From NCBI RefSeq assembly GCF_015752315.1, contig NZ_JADOVJ010000001.1:4084501-4148500 (forward strand): DNA of 64,000 nucleotides, written 5' to 3'. Position numbers and translations under genes: made by a program. The stretch is from Nocardioides luteus (GTDB lineage: Bacteria; Actinomycetota; Actinomycetes; Propionibacteriales; Nocardioidaceae). A model generated the notes under the pieces. It worked only from the letters and a program-made list of their open reading frames with translations. It did not search any database and was not told where the DNA came from. Numbering within the stretch: the stretch's first letter is position 1; the number at the start of each line of letters is the position of its first letter. Shown here piece by piece: positions 1-9,570 of this stretch.

Positions 1-307
1 TGAGGACCTCGGCCAGCTGGCCGGCGCGTACCTCCGGCAGGGCGTCCGCCTCGATGCCGGCGGCCAGCTCCTCCCCCAGCTCGTCGAGCCACCTGCCGAG
101 GAAGTCGTCCAGCAGCTCGAGCAGCACCGCCTCGCGCGACTCGAAGTAGCGCAGGACGTTCGACTTGGCCAGACCGACCCGGCGGCTGAGCTCGTTGAGG
201 CTCAGCTCGGCCACCGGCATCTCGTCGAGCATCGCCACCGCGGTGTCGAGGATCGCCCGGCGGCGAATCTCCCGCTGCTCATCGCTTCGCGCCCGTTGGA
301 ACGTCAT
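1..307 (-). CDS. TetR-family transcriptional repressor, 3' end outside window
   Basis: This is the N-terminal 102 residues of a TetR-type regulator, read from an ATG at 305-307; the rest lies beyond the window edge. The visible part is a typical TetR DNA-binding domain: an Arg-rich start, then the helix-turn-helix core LNELSRRVGLAKSNVLRYF near residues 38-56 and ESREAVL after it. It is divergent from the short-chain dehydrogenase that starts at 408. Three copies of an AGACCG-N-CGGTCT-like palindrome lie between the two genes, so it very probably represses both itself and the dehydrogenase. The ligand cannot be inferred because the binding domain is missing. Confidence 0.9.
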   Translation of the reverse strand, partial: MTFQRARSDEQREIRRRAILDTAVAMLDEMPVAELSLNELSRRVGLAKSNVLRYFESREAVLLELLDDFLGRWLDELGEELAAGIEADALPEVRAGQLAEVL

Positions 308-318
308 CGCCCCAGACT

Positions 319-400
319 AACTTAAAGACCGCCGGTCCCTTGACATTAGACCGGCGGTCTCTTAAGTTCGATGTCATAACAGACCGATGGTTCCTTAGGA
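319..400. promoter_or_regulatory. divergent tetR/SDR promoter with TetR operators
   Basis: Near-perfect operators occur at 326-338 (AGACCGCCGGTCC) and 348-360 (AGACCGGCGGTCT, a perfect 13-bp palindrome), with a weaker third copy at 383-395 (AGACCGATGGTTC). The first two also form a larger inverted repeat with AACTTAA/TTAAGTT flanks. Rightward, TTGACA (340-345) and TAAGTT (363-368) are 17 bp apart and enclose the perfect operator, so bound repressor would block RNA polymerase. AGGAG at 397-401 is the dehydrogenase ribosome-binding site. Confidence 0.75.
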
Positions 401-407
401 GTGGGCA

Positions 408-1313
408 ATGAGCGAGACCTGGACCGAACAGCACATCCCCGACCAGCACGGCCGCGTGGCGGTCGTGACCGGCGCCAACACCGGCCTCGGCTTCGAGACG
501 GCGCGCATGCTCGCCGAGCGCGGCGCCCAGGTGGTCATGGCCGTACGCGACGTCGAGAAGGGCAAGCAGGCAGCGGCGCGCGTCGACGGCGACGTCACCG
601 TCCAGGTCCTCGACCTGGCCTCCCTGGACTCCATCCGCTCCGCGGCGGCCGATCTGCGCGCCAGCCACCCCCGGATCGACCTGCTGATCAACAACGCCGG
701 CGTGATGTACACGCCGAAGCAGACCACCGCCGACGGCTTCGAGATGCAGCTCGGCACCAACCACCTCGGCCACTTCGCCTTCACCGGCCTGCTGCTCGAC
801 CAGCTCCTCCCCGTCCCGGGCTCGCGGATCGTCACCGTCAGCAGCGTCGGCCACCGCATCCGAGCCGACATCCACTTCGACGACCTGCAGTGGGAGCGTT
901 CCTACAGCCGCGTCGCCGCCTATGGCCAGGCCAAGCTCGCCAACCTGATGTTCACCTACGAGCTCCAGCGCCGGCTGGCCCCGCACGGCACCACGGTCGC
1001 GGTGGCTGCCCACCCCGGCGGCTCCAACACCGAGCTCGCCCGCAACTCCCCCGCCGCGCTGCGGGTGCCCTTCGCCCTGGTCGGGCCGCTGCTCGCCCAG
1101 TCGGCCGCGATGGGCGCCCTGCCCACCCTGCGCGCCGCCACCGACCCCGCCGTCCTCGGCGGTCAGTACTACGGCCCCAGCGGCCGCGGCGAGATCCGCG
1201 GCTACCCGAAGCTGGTCACCTCCAGCCCGGCTTCCTACGACCTGGCGACCCAGCAGCGGCTGTGGGCCGTGTCCGAGCAGCTCACCGACGTACGCTTCCC
1301 GCTCGACAGCTGA
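408..1313 (+). CDS. short-chain dehydrogenase/reductase (retinol dehydrogenase/WWOX-like)
   Basis: A 301-residue SDR with the NAD(P)-binding motif TGANTGLG (residues 21-28), NNAG (95-98), a catalytic Ser in VSSVG (about 145), and YGQAK (Tyr172/Lys176) as the active-site pair. Sequence style and length match the WWOX/retinol dehydrogenase/protochlorophyllide-reductase-like group, which acts on hydrophobic carbonyls or alcohols; the true substrate is unknown. The ATG at 408 follows AGGAG with good spacing. Its promoter carries TetR operators, so expression is probably induced by a small molecule sensed by the divergent TetR protein. Confidence 0.9.
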   Translation: MSETWTEQHIPDQHGRVAVVTGANTGLGFETARMLAERGAQVVMAVRDVEKGKQAAARVDGDVTVQVLDLASLDSIRSAAADLRASHPRIDLLINNAGVMYTPKQTTADGFEMQLGTNHLGHFAFTGLLLDQLLPVPGSRIVTVSSVGHRIRADIHFDDLQWERSYSRVAAYGQAKLANLMFTYELQRRLAPHGTTVAVAAHPGGSNTELARNSPAALRVPFALVGPLLAQSAAMGALPTLRAATDPAVLGGQYYGPSGRGEIRGYPKLVTSSPASYDLATQQRLWAVSEQLTDVRFPLDS

Positions 1314-1341
1314 GCCGGCAGCTCGACCCCATGGCGCCAGG

Positions 1342-1998
1342 TCACTCGGGGCCGATGGAGTCGGCCGCCTCGATCCGGTGTGCGTGCCGCACCGACACCG
1401 AACCGGCACACCCGTCGACGAAGCCGACCACCACGTCGTACTCATCCCCCGCGGTGGAGCGCAGCGTGAGCGTCCAGGAGTCGTCGGCCGGGTGGTGCTC
1501 CTCCGCGCGGAGCGACAGGGCGTCCGGGTCCACGGCGTACGCCGTCGCAGCCGCGCTTCGAGAGCGCTGGACCGCCGACTCCCGTGTGGTCGGCGTCCGC
1601 TCCGGCTGACCGACCACCTCCATCACGTCCCGGAAGGCGCGGGTCACGCCGTCGTACGAAGCCTCCGAGAGGGCGGTGGTTCGGGGCCCGGTGTCCACCA
1701 GCAGTCCGAACTCCAGGGCGCCCGGACTCGCGCCCCAGCTGGTGTGCCATCGGTGCTGGTGCAGGGAGTAGTGGCGACGCGCGTCAGCGCCTGCGTACAG
1801 GACCGGCTCCAGTGCGGCGAGGATCGCCCTCTCCTCGAGCACGTCCTCGCCCTCCGGCTCCGGGACCGACAGATCGAGCAGGTAATGCCGATCCACCCGA
1901 TCGTCCGGGCTCGCCCGATAACCGACCTGGACCCGCACCGAGTCCACCCGGCCGAGCGTCAGCAGCGAACGCGAGTCATCGACCGCACGGCTAGTCAT
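1342..1998 (-). CDS. hypothetical protein
   Basis: About 218 residues, no signal peptide or membrane segment, acidic and polar; I do not recognise a family. It may start at ATG 1998 (GGAGGG lies almost against it) or at GTG 2037, which would put it two bases after the stop of the upstream membrane-protein gene and couple their translation. Codon use is typical of the neighbourhood, so it is probably a real gene. It ends close to, and convergent with, the SDR gene. Confidence 0.6.
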   Translation of the reverse strand: MTSRAVDDSRSLLTLGRVDSVRVQVGYRASPDDRVDRHYLLDLSVPEPEGEDVLEERAILAALEPVLYAGADARRHYSLHQHRWHTSWGASPGALEFGLLVDTGPRTTALSEASYDGVTRAFRDVMEVVGQPERTPTTRESAVQRSRSAAATAYAVDPDALSLRAEEHHPADDSWTLTLRSTAGDEYDVVVGFVDGCAGSVSVRHAHRIEAADSIGPE

Positions 1999-2038
1999 CC
2001 CTCCAGAGTTCTCCTGGTTCCCGCCCGGGTCAAGCACC

Positions 2039-2542
2039 TCAGCGCTCTACGCTGGCACGCCCCGACCGAGTGCCGAGCGCTTCGCGAAGCTGCCTCGAGG
2101 CGGACCGTGGTGTCGCGCCCGCCCGCCAGATGGCGAACAGCAGGTCCGCGCGCGGCCGGCCCGGTTCCGTCCAGCTCGGCCCGAGCTTCGCCTGGTGAAG
2201 CGCCTCGATGAGGTCATCGTCGGCCGCTGAGCGCGCTTCGGCCCAGGCCCGTGCGTACGCCTCATCGACCCGTTGCAAGGTCGTCTCGCTCTCCACGATC
2301 GCGGGTGAGACAGCAACCTCGGCTCCAGACTCCTGGCGGTGACGCAGGAACGCGATGAGGAAGTAGACCAGGGCACCAGCCCAGCTGAAGACCAGCACCA
2401 TCACGATGTCGAGGACGTCCAGCCCACTCATGCGCCCCCGGGCAGCGATACCGCGGCCGATCAGGACCAGCGCGACGATCGTCGGCACCCACCACATCGC
2501 CACGAGCCCGACGATCCACAACGCCTCGACCTGGTCAACCAT
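2039..2542 (-). CDS. small membrane protein with two transmembrane helices
   Basis: A 167-residue protein with two hydrophobic helices (about residues 8-28 and 42-64), the second followed by a basic RHR stop-transfer, then a ~100-residue Ala/Arg-rich cytoplasmic tail. The layout resembles short phospholipase-D-N-terminal or SHOCT-type actinobacterial membrane proteins, but no diagnostic motif is visible. GGAG sits about 6 nt before the ATG. It lies directly upstream of the hypothetical gene on the same strand, suggesting a two-gene operon of unknown role. Confidence 0.65.
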   Translation of the reverse strand: MVDQVEALWIVGLVAMWWVPTIVALVLIGRGIAARGRMSGLDVLDIVMVLVFSWAGALVYFLIAFLRHRQESGAEVAVSPAIVESETTLQRVDEAYARAWAEARSAADDDLIEALHQAKLGPSWTEPGRPRADLLFAIWRAGATPRSASRQLREALGTRSGRASVER

Positions 2543-2643
2543 CGCAACTCCACTCCGTCAGCCAAAACCTCGGCCGAGAGTAGCCGCGGTTCGTCGGTCA
2601 TCGACGGCGAACTCAGCAAAGAGGTCGCGGCGTCCCAGGGACC

Positions 2644-2826
2644 TCAGGACTCAGGACCGGAGAGGGTCACCGAGTCTCCGAGGCGCATCACACCTGAGGT
2701 GACTCCGGCGACGGCGCGCTCGCCCGAGTCGGACATCGACGACCGGTGCGCGTCCACGGACAGGCTCAGCTCGAAGCATTCTTCCGGCGTCGCCGGTATC
2801 TCCGTCGTGAGCTCGATACGCGGCAT
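2644..2826 (-). pseudogene. truncated SRPBCC (polyketide cyclase/dehydrase-like) gene
   Basis: The 60-residue reading frame begins like an SRPBCC ligand-binding protein (start MPRIELTTEIPATPEECFEL, then GERAVAGVTSGVMRLGDSVT). It then stops after six unrelated residues, whereas family members continue for about 90 more residues with the rest of the helix-grip fold. The 100 bp between its stop and the next gene do not encode the missing part in any frame that I can see. I read it as a 3'-deleted remnant. Confidence 0.6.
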
Positions 2827-2841
2827 CCGACCGGACCTCGG

Positions 2842-3135
2842 TCAGTCGAGGCCTTCGACGATGCGGAAGTCGCGCTCGACGCCGCCGGCGAGGGCGGCGA
2901 GCGCCTCCTGGTAAGCGGGGCTCTCGTGCGTCGCGACGGCCTGCTCGAAGCTGTCGAACTCGATCAGGACGGTGCGCTCGGCGATTCCGTCGTCATACGC
3001 CACGACCCGGCTGCCGCGGGTGAGGACCCGGCCGCCCCCGGCCTCGACGGCCGCCGGAGCGAGCTTGCCGTAGGCAGCCAGCTTCTCGGGGTCCGAGATG
3101 TTGCGGTAGACGCTGACCCAGTAGCCCTTGGGCAT
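2842..3135 (-). CDS. DUF1330 family protein
   Basis: A 97-residue protein matching the DUF1330 (dimeric alpha-beta barrel) pattern: GYWVSVYRNISDPEKLAAY near the start, the GGRVLTRG stretch, an ERTVLIEFDSFEQA core and the SPAYQEAL motif. The fold is related to small ferredoxin-like oxygenases and isomerases, but no activity is established for the family. GGAGG precedes the ATG by about 5 nt. It stands alone between the SRPBCC remnant and ychF. Confidence 0.85.
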   Translation of the reverse strand: MPKGYWVSVYRNISDPEKLAAYGKLAPAAVEAGGGRVLTRGSRVVAYDDGIAERTVLIEFDSFEQAVATHESPAYQEALAALAGGVERDFRIVEGLD

Positions 3136-3186
3136 GGAACCTCCAGTGTTGGCGTGAGTGCGGGGACGACAGATGACGGCCGTCGC

Positions 3187-4260
3187 TCAGACGTTGAAGC
3201 GGAACTCCACGACGTCGCCGTCGGCCATGACGTAGTCCTTGCCCTCCATACGGACCTTGCCGAGGTCACGGGCCTTGGCGACGGAGCCGGCGGCGATGAG
3301 GTCGTCGTAGGAGACGATCTCGGCCTTGATGAAGCCCTTCTGGAAGTCGGTGTGGATGACACCGGCGGCCTCGGGGGCGGTGGCGCCCTTGGGGATCTCC
3401 CACGCACGGACCTCCTTGGGTCCCGCGGTGAGGTAGGTCTGCAGGCCGAGGGTGTCGAAGCCGACGCGGGCGAGGATGTCCAGGCCCGGCTCCTCGACGC
3501 CGGCGTCGGCCAGGAACTCGCGGGCCTCGTCCTCGTCGAGCTCGACGAGCTCGGACTCGAACTTGGCGTCCAGGAAGATCGCCTCGGCGGGGGCGACCAG
3601 CTCGCGCATCGAGTCCTTGAGGGCCTCGTCGGCGAGCTCGTCGGAGTCGCAGTTGAAGACGAAGATGTAGGGCTTCGCGGTGAGCAGCATCAGGTCGCGG
3701 ATCAGGGCGCGGTCGATCTTGGTGGCGATGATCGGGGTGCCGGCCTCGAGGGCCTCCTTGGCCTCGACCACGGCGGCGAGGTTCGCCTTGAGGTCAGGAG
3801 CCTTGCGCGACTCCTTCTCCAGCCGCGGGATCGCCTTCTCGACCGTCTCGAGGTCGGCGAGGATCAGCTCGGTCTGGATGGTGGAGATGTCGTTGGCGGG
3901 CTCGACCTTGCCGTCGACGTGGGTGACGTCGTCGTCGCGGAAGACCCGCGTGACCTGGCAGATCGCGTCGGACTCACGGATGTGGGAGAGGAACTTGTTG
4001 CCCAGGCCCTCACCCTGCGAGGCGCCGCGCACGATGCCGGCGATGTCGACGAACTGCACCGTGGCCGGCAGCAGCTTCTGGGATCCGTAGATCTTCGCCA
4101 GCTCGGCCAGCCTCTCATCGGGGACCCCGACGACGCCGACGTTGGGCTCGATGGTGGCGAAGGGGTAGTTCGCCGCGAGTACGTCGTTCTTGGTCAGAGC
4201 GTTGAAGAGGGTCGACTTGCCCGCGTTGGGAAGTCCCACGATGCCGATGGTGAGTGCCAC
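3187..4260 (-). CDS. ychF: redox-regulated ATPase/GTPase YchF
   Basis: A 357-residue OBG-family P-loop NTPase. G1 is GLPNAGKST (residues ~8-16), followed by the switch region PFATIEPN and G3 in DIAGIVRGA. The specificity region has FNCD rather than the canonical NKxD, as usual for YchF, which prefers ATP. The C-terminal TGS-like domain ends EFRFNV. YchF binds ribosomes and affects stress responses. The start is GTG 4260. A TAGGAT hexamer 8 nt upstream and no ribosome-binding site suggest a leaderless message. Confidence 0.97.
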   Translation of the reverse strand: MALTIGIVGLPNAGKSTLFNALTKNDVLAANYPFATIEPNVGVVGVPDERLAELAKIYGSQKLLPATVQFVDIAGIVRGASQGEGLGNKFLSHIRESDAICQVTRVFRDDDVTHVDGKVEPANDISTIQTELILADLETVEKAIPRLEKESRKAPDLKANLAAVVEAKEALEAGTPIIATKIDRALIRDLMLLTAKPYIFVFNCDSDELADEALKDSMRELVAPAEAIFLDAKFESELVELDEDEAREFLADAGVEEPGLDILARVGFDTLGLQTYLTAGPKEVRAWEIPKGATAPEAAGVIHTDFQKGFIKAEIVSYDDLIAAGSVAKARDLGKVRMEGKDYVMADGDVVEFRFNV

Positions 4261-4274
4261 GATCGACAATCCTA
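4261..4274 (-). promoter_or_regulatory. -10 element and leaderless start of ychF
   Basis: On the minus strand TAGGAT (4269-4274) lies 8 nt before the GTG codon, with no purine-rich ribosome-binding site between. The first transcribed base would be at or next to the start codon. Confidence 0.5.
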
Positions 4275-4341
4275 GAGTCGTACGCCGCCTTCCCCCGAAA
4301 CCACGGACGGCACCCGGGCACAGCGGGCACACTGTGGTCGC

Positions 4342-5670
<1,329 letters not shown>

Positions 5671-5685
5671 AGGGAGCCGACCCAA

Positions 5686-5697
5686 TAGGCTCGCGCC
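5686..5697 (+). promoter_or_regulatory. -10 element before the PH-domain operon
   Basis: TAGGCT (5686-5691) lies 6 nt before GTG 5698. The only AGGGAG is over 20 nt away, too far to act as a ribosome-binding site. This fits a leaderless transcript for the two PH-domain genes. Confidence 0.45.
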
Positions 5698-6213
5698 GTG
5701 AATGCCGACGCACCACAGCGACTGCGCGAACCCGCCCATCAGGTCTCCGAGCGAGCACCGGCCTATTGGCGTACGGCGGAGGCGATCGGGGCCGTGATCT
5801 GGCTGGCGCTCGCGGTCGGTGCGGTGGTGGCGGCGGTCATGGTGCCCGACGGCTTCTGGACCTGGATCCTCTGGCTCGCCGCGGTGGTCTTCGCCCTGGC
5901 GCCGGTCCCGGGACTGACCTTCGTGCCGTCGATCCGGTTCCGGATCCACCGGTGGGAGGTGACCGACATCGCGGTCCACGTACGCCACGGGTGGCTCACC
6001 GTCGTCGACGAGATCGTGCCGCTCTCCCGGGTGCAGACGGTCGACTCGACGCAGGGGCCGCTGATGCGGCGGTTCGGGCTGCGTACGGTCAAGGTCTCCA
6101 CCGCCTCCTCGGCCGGCATCGTCCAGATCGCCTGCCTCGACGACGCGCTCGCGCTCGAGGTGGTCGCGAAGCTCGTCGCGATCACCGCCGCGACGCCCGA
6201 GGACGCGACGTGA
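5698..6213 (+). CDS. bacterial PH-domain membrane protein (YdbS-like)
   Basis: A 171-residue protein with two adjacent transmembrane helices (about residues 27-49 and 54-76), then one bPH2 domain (about 80-165) with the typical RFRIHRWEVTD...HVRHGWLT...VPLSRVQTVDSTQGPLMRRFG pattern. It is paired with a larger three-domain partner whose GTG overlaps its stop codon. In Bacillus, YdbS and YdbT are similarly paired and linked to resistance to heterologous bacteriocins; a membrane-protective role here is inferred. Confidence 0.85.
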   Translation: MNADAPQRLREPAHQVSERAPAYWRTAEAIGAVIWLALAVGAVVAAVMVPDGFWTWILWLAAVVFALAPVPGLTFVPSIRFRIHRWEVTDIAVHVRHGWLTVVDEIVPLSRVQTVDSTQGPLMRRFGLRTVKVSTASSAGIVQIACLDDALALEVVAKLVAITAATPEDAT

Positions 6214-7805
6214 GCACACCCGAGGTCCCCGAGACCCCCGAAACCCCTGTGATCCCGGACGCGGAGTGGCAGCGGCTGGCCGGCTGGACCGCGATCGTCA
6301 GCCCCCTCGCGACGCTGCGCCAGGCGATCATCCCGGCCGCGGTCGGTGCCTTCGGCGCCGGTCAGGCCAACGTCTTCATCGGTCTGCTGGTCGCGCTCGG
6401 CATCGCGGTGGTCGCGGCCCTGGCCGGTCTGGTCCCGTGGCTGACCACGACCTACCGGGTGACCCCGACCCATCTGGAGGTACGCAAGGGGCTGCTCAAC
6501 CGCACCACCCTGACCGCGCGCCTCGACCGGGTGCGCAGCGTCGACCTCAGCTCGACCCTCATCCACCGTGCCCTGGGCGTCACCAAGGTCAACGTCGGCA
6601 CCGGCGTCGACGAGGGTCAGATCACCCTCGACTCGCTGACCAAGGACGCCGCAGCCCGCCTCCGGCGCGAGCTGCTCCACGCGGCGCCCACATCACCGAC
6701 GGACGTCGCGCCCGAGGCGTCCGGCGGCGACGCCTCGGCGGCTGTCGCGACCAGCCCGGGGCCACTTCGTTCAGACCCCGGGGGCGAGGTCATCGCCAAG
6801 CTCGACTGGTCCTGGATCAGGTACGCCCCGCTCAACCTCAAGAACCTCGCGATCGCGCTCGGTGGACTGGCCGCGTTCTTCGGCGCGTTCTCCGACGTCA
6901 TCCCGTGGGAGCGGACGATCGGGATCCGGGTCGACGACGGCCAGATCAACGGCCGGTCGATCGACTCCTTCCTGCAGTTGCTGATCATCGCCATCCCGAT
7001 CGCCCTGGTCGCCGCGGTGGTGGTGTGGGCGGTCGGCTCGTGCGTGGGCTACGCGGTGCGGTGGTGGGACCTCCAGGTCGTGCGTGAGCAGGGCCGCGAG
7101 GGCACCACGCTGCGGCGCAGCTTCGGCCTGACCAGCACCCGCGCGACGACGGTGGAGGAGGCGAAGGTACGCGGCGCCACCTCGACCGTCGGCCCGCTGA
7201 TCGGTCTGGCCGGCGGTGCCGACCTCAACCTGCTGACGACCGGCCTCGACGACAACTCCCCCGCGGTCCTGCCGACGGCCCCGGAGTCGGTCGTGTCGGC
7301 CGTCGGCACGGACATCCTCGGCGAGGACGCGTTCTCAGCGGAGCTGACCGGTCACGGGCCGCGGCCGCGGCGGCGCTACTGGTTCCGGGCGGCCGTCGCC
7401 ACCGTGATCTGGACCCTGGTCGCGCTCGTCCCGACCGTGCTGATCGGCGTCCTCGGCGACACCTGGATCTGGTGGCTCCCGGTGACCGTCATGGTGGTCG
7501 CCCTCGTCCTCGGCATGCTCGGCGCCGAGCTGCGCCACCGCCACCTCGGCCACGCCCTCACCGACCGCTACCTGGTGGTCCGCTCCGGCTCCTACACCGC
7601 CGTACGCACCGCCCTGCAGACCGACGGCATCATCGGCTGGCGGGTCCGGCAGACCTTCTTCGACCGCCGCATCGGCCTCGCCCAGGTCACCGCGATGACC
7701 GCGGCCGGTCAGGAGCACGTCGCCGTCCCGGACGTGCCGCTCGAGACGGCCGTCGCCCTCGCGACGGCGGCCACGCCGCGTACGGTCTCGGGGTTCGTCG
7801 AATAA
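6210..7805 (+). CDS. multi-domain bacterial PH-domain membrane protein (YdbT-like)
   Basis: A 531-residue membrane protein that starts at GTG 6210, overlapping the upstream stop by 4 nt. It has three helix-pair plus bPH2 units. The first domain (~80-150) reads YRVTPTHLEVRKGLLNRTT...LDRVRSVDLSSTLIHRALG. The second follows helices at ~200-285. The third follows helices at ~385-430 and carries DRYLVVRSGSYT...DGIIGWRVRQTFFDRRIG. A Pro/Ala/Ser linker (~155-190) separates the first two. It probably forms a complex with the upstream YdbS-like protein. Confidence 0.85.
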   Translation: MSTPEVPETPETPVIPDAEWQRLAGWTAIVSPLATLRQAIIPAAVGAFGAGQANVFIGLLVALGIAVVAALAGLVPWLTTTYRVTPTHLEVRKGLLNRTTLTARLDRVRSVDLSSTLIHRALGVTKVNVGTGVDEGQITLDSLTKDAAARLRRELLHAAPTSPTDVAPEASGGDASAAVATSPGPLRSDPGGEVIAKLDWSWIRYAPLNLKNLAIALGGLAAFFGAFSDVIPWERTIGIRVDDGQINGRSIDSFLQLLIIAIPIALVAAVVVWAVGSCVGYAVRWWDLQVVREQGREGTTLRRSFGLTSTRATTVEEAKVRGATSTVGPLIGLAGGADLNLLTTGLDDNSPAVLPTAPESVVSAVGTDILGEDAFSAELTGHGPRPRRRYWFRAAVATVIWTLVALVPTVLIGVLGDTWIWWLPVTVMVVALVLGMLGAELRHRHLGHALTDRYLVVRSGSYTAVRTALQTDGIIGWRVRQTFFDRRIGLAQVTAMTAAGQEHVAVPDVPLETAVALATAATPRTVSGFVE

Positions 7806-7844
7806 CCCGTTTCCCACGGTCCGGCTTTGGAGGATGATCCGCCC

Positions 7845-8252
7845 ATGACGATCCAGATCCGCCACCTCACCTTCGACTGTGCCGACCCTCGCAAGCTCGC
7901 CGAGTTCTGGTCGGCGGTCGCCGGCTGGCACCTCTTCTACGACGAGGACCCGGAGGTGATCGTCGCCAGGAGCTTCCCGTCGAAGGAGCTGATGTTCCTC
8001 TTCGTCCCCGTGCCCGAGGCGAAGACGGCGAAGAACCGGGTCCACATCGACATCAAGCCGGAGGACACCACCCGCGACGAGCTGGTCGAGCGGGCGCTCT
8101 CGCTCGGCGCCACCGTCTTCGGCGACCACCGCAAGGAGGACGGGTCCGGCTTCGTCGCGCTCCGCGACCCCGAGGGCAACGAGTTCTGCATCGAACGCGG
8201 CGAGCACGAGATGGCCCCGAGCGGCCCGATGACCATCGGGCTCACGATCTGA
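7845..8252 (+). CDS. VOC (glyoxalase-like) family protein
   Basis: A 135-residue vicinal-oxygen-chelate protein of the glyoxalase-like subfamily. Two beta-alpha-beta-beta modules are visible: ITFDCADPRKLAEFWSAV-type N-terminus, KNRVHIDIKPED in the middle, and FVALRDPEGNEFCIERGE at the C-terminus. The DPEGNEFC motif and the His of HIDI are candidate metal-binding positions. Substrate unknown. The ATG at 7845 is preferred because GGAGG lies 11 nt before it. Confidence 0.85.
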   Translation: MTIQIRHLTFDCADPRKLAEFWSAVAGWHLFYDEDPEVIVARSFPSKELMFLFVPVPEAKTAKNRVHIDIKPEDTTRDELVERALSLGATVFGDHRKEDGSGFVALRDPEGNEFCIERGEHEMAPSGPMTIGLTI

Positions 8253-8255
8253 CCG

Positions 8256-9305
8256 TCAGCGGCTGAGCACGCCGACCCGTCCACCCGCGCCGGCGGCCCA
8301 GCAGGTGTCGCCGACGCAGTCGACGGTGTGGAAGCGGGTCTGGGTCGCGCCGAACGGCTTCCACGAGCGGCCGTTGTCGTGGCTGATGTCGCTGCCGTTG
8401 GGGCCGACCGCGATCGCGGTGCGGCCGCCGATCCAGTCCACCGCCTCGCGGTATCCGCCCAGGTCGGAGGAGTTCTTCCAGGTGCGGCCGCCGTCGGTGG
8501 AGTAGGCCGCGCGGTCGACCCCGTCGTCCTCGAGGCCGAAGTCGCCACCGACCGCGATCCCCTGGCGAGGGTTGCGGAAGCCGAGACCGAAGACGCCGGC
8601 GGCCTCGCCGGTCGCGATCGTGGAGTCGGCCGACGACCAGGAGCGGCCGCCGTCGTGGGTGGCGTAGATCTTCGCAGCGGCACCGCCACCGCCGATCCAG
8701 GCGTCGTGCGCCCCCGCGGTGACCAGGCAGGTGCCGCTGGCCGAGTAGCCGAACTCGCCCGGTGCCTCGAGGCCCTGGGTGTCCGCGATCTCCCAGGTGT
8801 CGCCGCCGTCGGAGGTGGTGATAATCCGCCACTCGCCACCGACCGGGTCGCTCATCGCGATGCCCCGCTCGCCGCCTGGCCAGAAGTCGACGCAGTTGTA
8901 GAACGCCGTCGGCTCCGCGGAGCGGAACGTCTCGGTCCAGGTCGCGCCGCCGTCAATGGTCTTGTAGATCCGGCTCGCCTCGCCCTCGCCGATCGAGAGC
9001 ACCACGGCCTCGCGCGCCGAGCGCGCCTCGACGTCGCGGAAGAGCAGCCCGTCGGATCCCGGCGGCGAGACCTCGTCCCAGGTGTCACCGCCGTCCGTCG
9101 TACGGAACATTCCCCCGCGGTCCCCGCCGACCCACGCGGTCTCCGCGTCGACGGCATCCAGCGCCCGGAACCCCTGCGTCGTATCCACGTTCACAGCCGT
9201 CCAGTCGTACGCACCCCCTGACTGCACAGCCTGCGCCGCCGGCGCCAGGGTGAGGGTGGTGAGGGCGAGAGTGGCCGCCGCTGCGGCTCCGACAACGATG
9301 CGCAC
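8256..9305 (-). CDS. secreted BNR/YCF48-like beta-propeller protein
   Basis: A 349-residue exported protein. A signal peptide of about 26 residues ends AQA. At least six BNR/Asp-box repeats follow, such as TTDGGDTW, TIDGGATW, TSDGGDTW, THDGGRSW, STDGGRTW and SHDNGRSW. This is the repeat pattern of photosystem II assembly factor YCF48-like and sialidase-like propellers. Actinobacterial members are often annotated oxidoreductase without evidence. No catalytic residues of a true sialidase are visible, so a binding role is as likely as an enzymatic one. Confidence 0.85.
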   Translation of the reverse strand: MRIVVGAAAAATLALTTLTLAPAAQAVQSGGAYDWTAVNVDTTQGFRALDAVDAETAWVGGDRGGMFRTTDGGDTWDEVSPPGSDGLLFRDVEARSAREAVVLSIGEGEASRIYKTIDGGATWTETFRSAEPTAFYNCVDFWPGGERGIAMSDPVGGEWRIITTSDGGDTWEIADTQGLEAPGEFGYSASGTCLVTAGAHDAWIGGGGAAAKIYATHDGGRSWSSADSTIATGEAAGVFGLGFRNPRQGIAVGGDFGLEDDGVDRAAYSTDGGRTWKNSSDLGGYREAVDWIGGRTAIAVGPNGSDISHDNGRSWKPFGATQTRFHTVDCVGDTCWAAGAGGRVGVLSR

Positions 9306-9356
9306 GAAGGTTCACCCTGGCCCTGCGGAGCCGTTCTGTCCACCGATCCGACAAAA

Positions 9357-9473
9357 TTCGTCCGCCGAATCAGTGGTTGTGGCAGGCGAATCTGTAGATG
9401 TGGGTGACGAATGTCGAGTTTCGTCCGCCATTGCGACAGTTTCGGTCGCCACAACGACCGATTCGGCGTGTCC
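9357..9473. repeat. intergenic GTGGTTGTGG/TTCGTC element, degenerate copy
   Basis: The 230-bp gap between divergent genes holds several repeated words: TTCGTCCGCC twice, GTGGTTGTGG, GTGGGTGACGAA facing GTTTCGTCCGCC, then CGCCACAAC and CGATTCGGC. The same order of words occurs in the compact element at 48872-48930, where the hairpin is perfect. I read this as a degraded or expanded member of the same intergenic repeat family. Confidence 0.5.
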
Positions 9474-9570
9474 ACTTGCGCGGAGTCGTCAATTATCTTC
9501 CGTGACCGGTTGGTAGCCCCTAAAGTGAATCGCCGTGCCGCACAGCAGCGGCGCAGATGGCGAGGTTGTC

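Noticed and set aside
2746-4275. Long plus-strand open frame (509 codons) opposite ychF
   Set aside because: Its sequence is a Gly/Asp/Val/Leu-rich antisense shadow of ychF, common in GC-rich DNA; ychF has full family motifs.
9535-9570. GTG 9535 as the true start of the GH3 gene
   Set aside because: It follows TAAAGT by 8 nt, but ATG 9571 has a GAGG site and gives a clean signal peptide; the GTG is probably near the transcript start. Not excluded.
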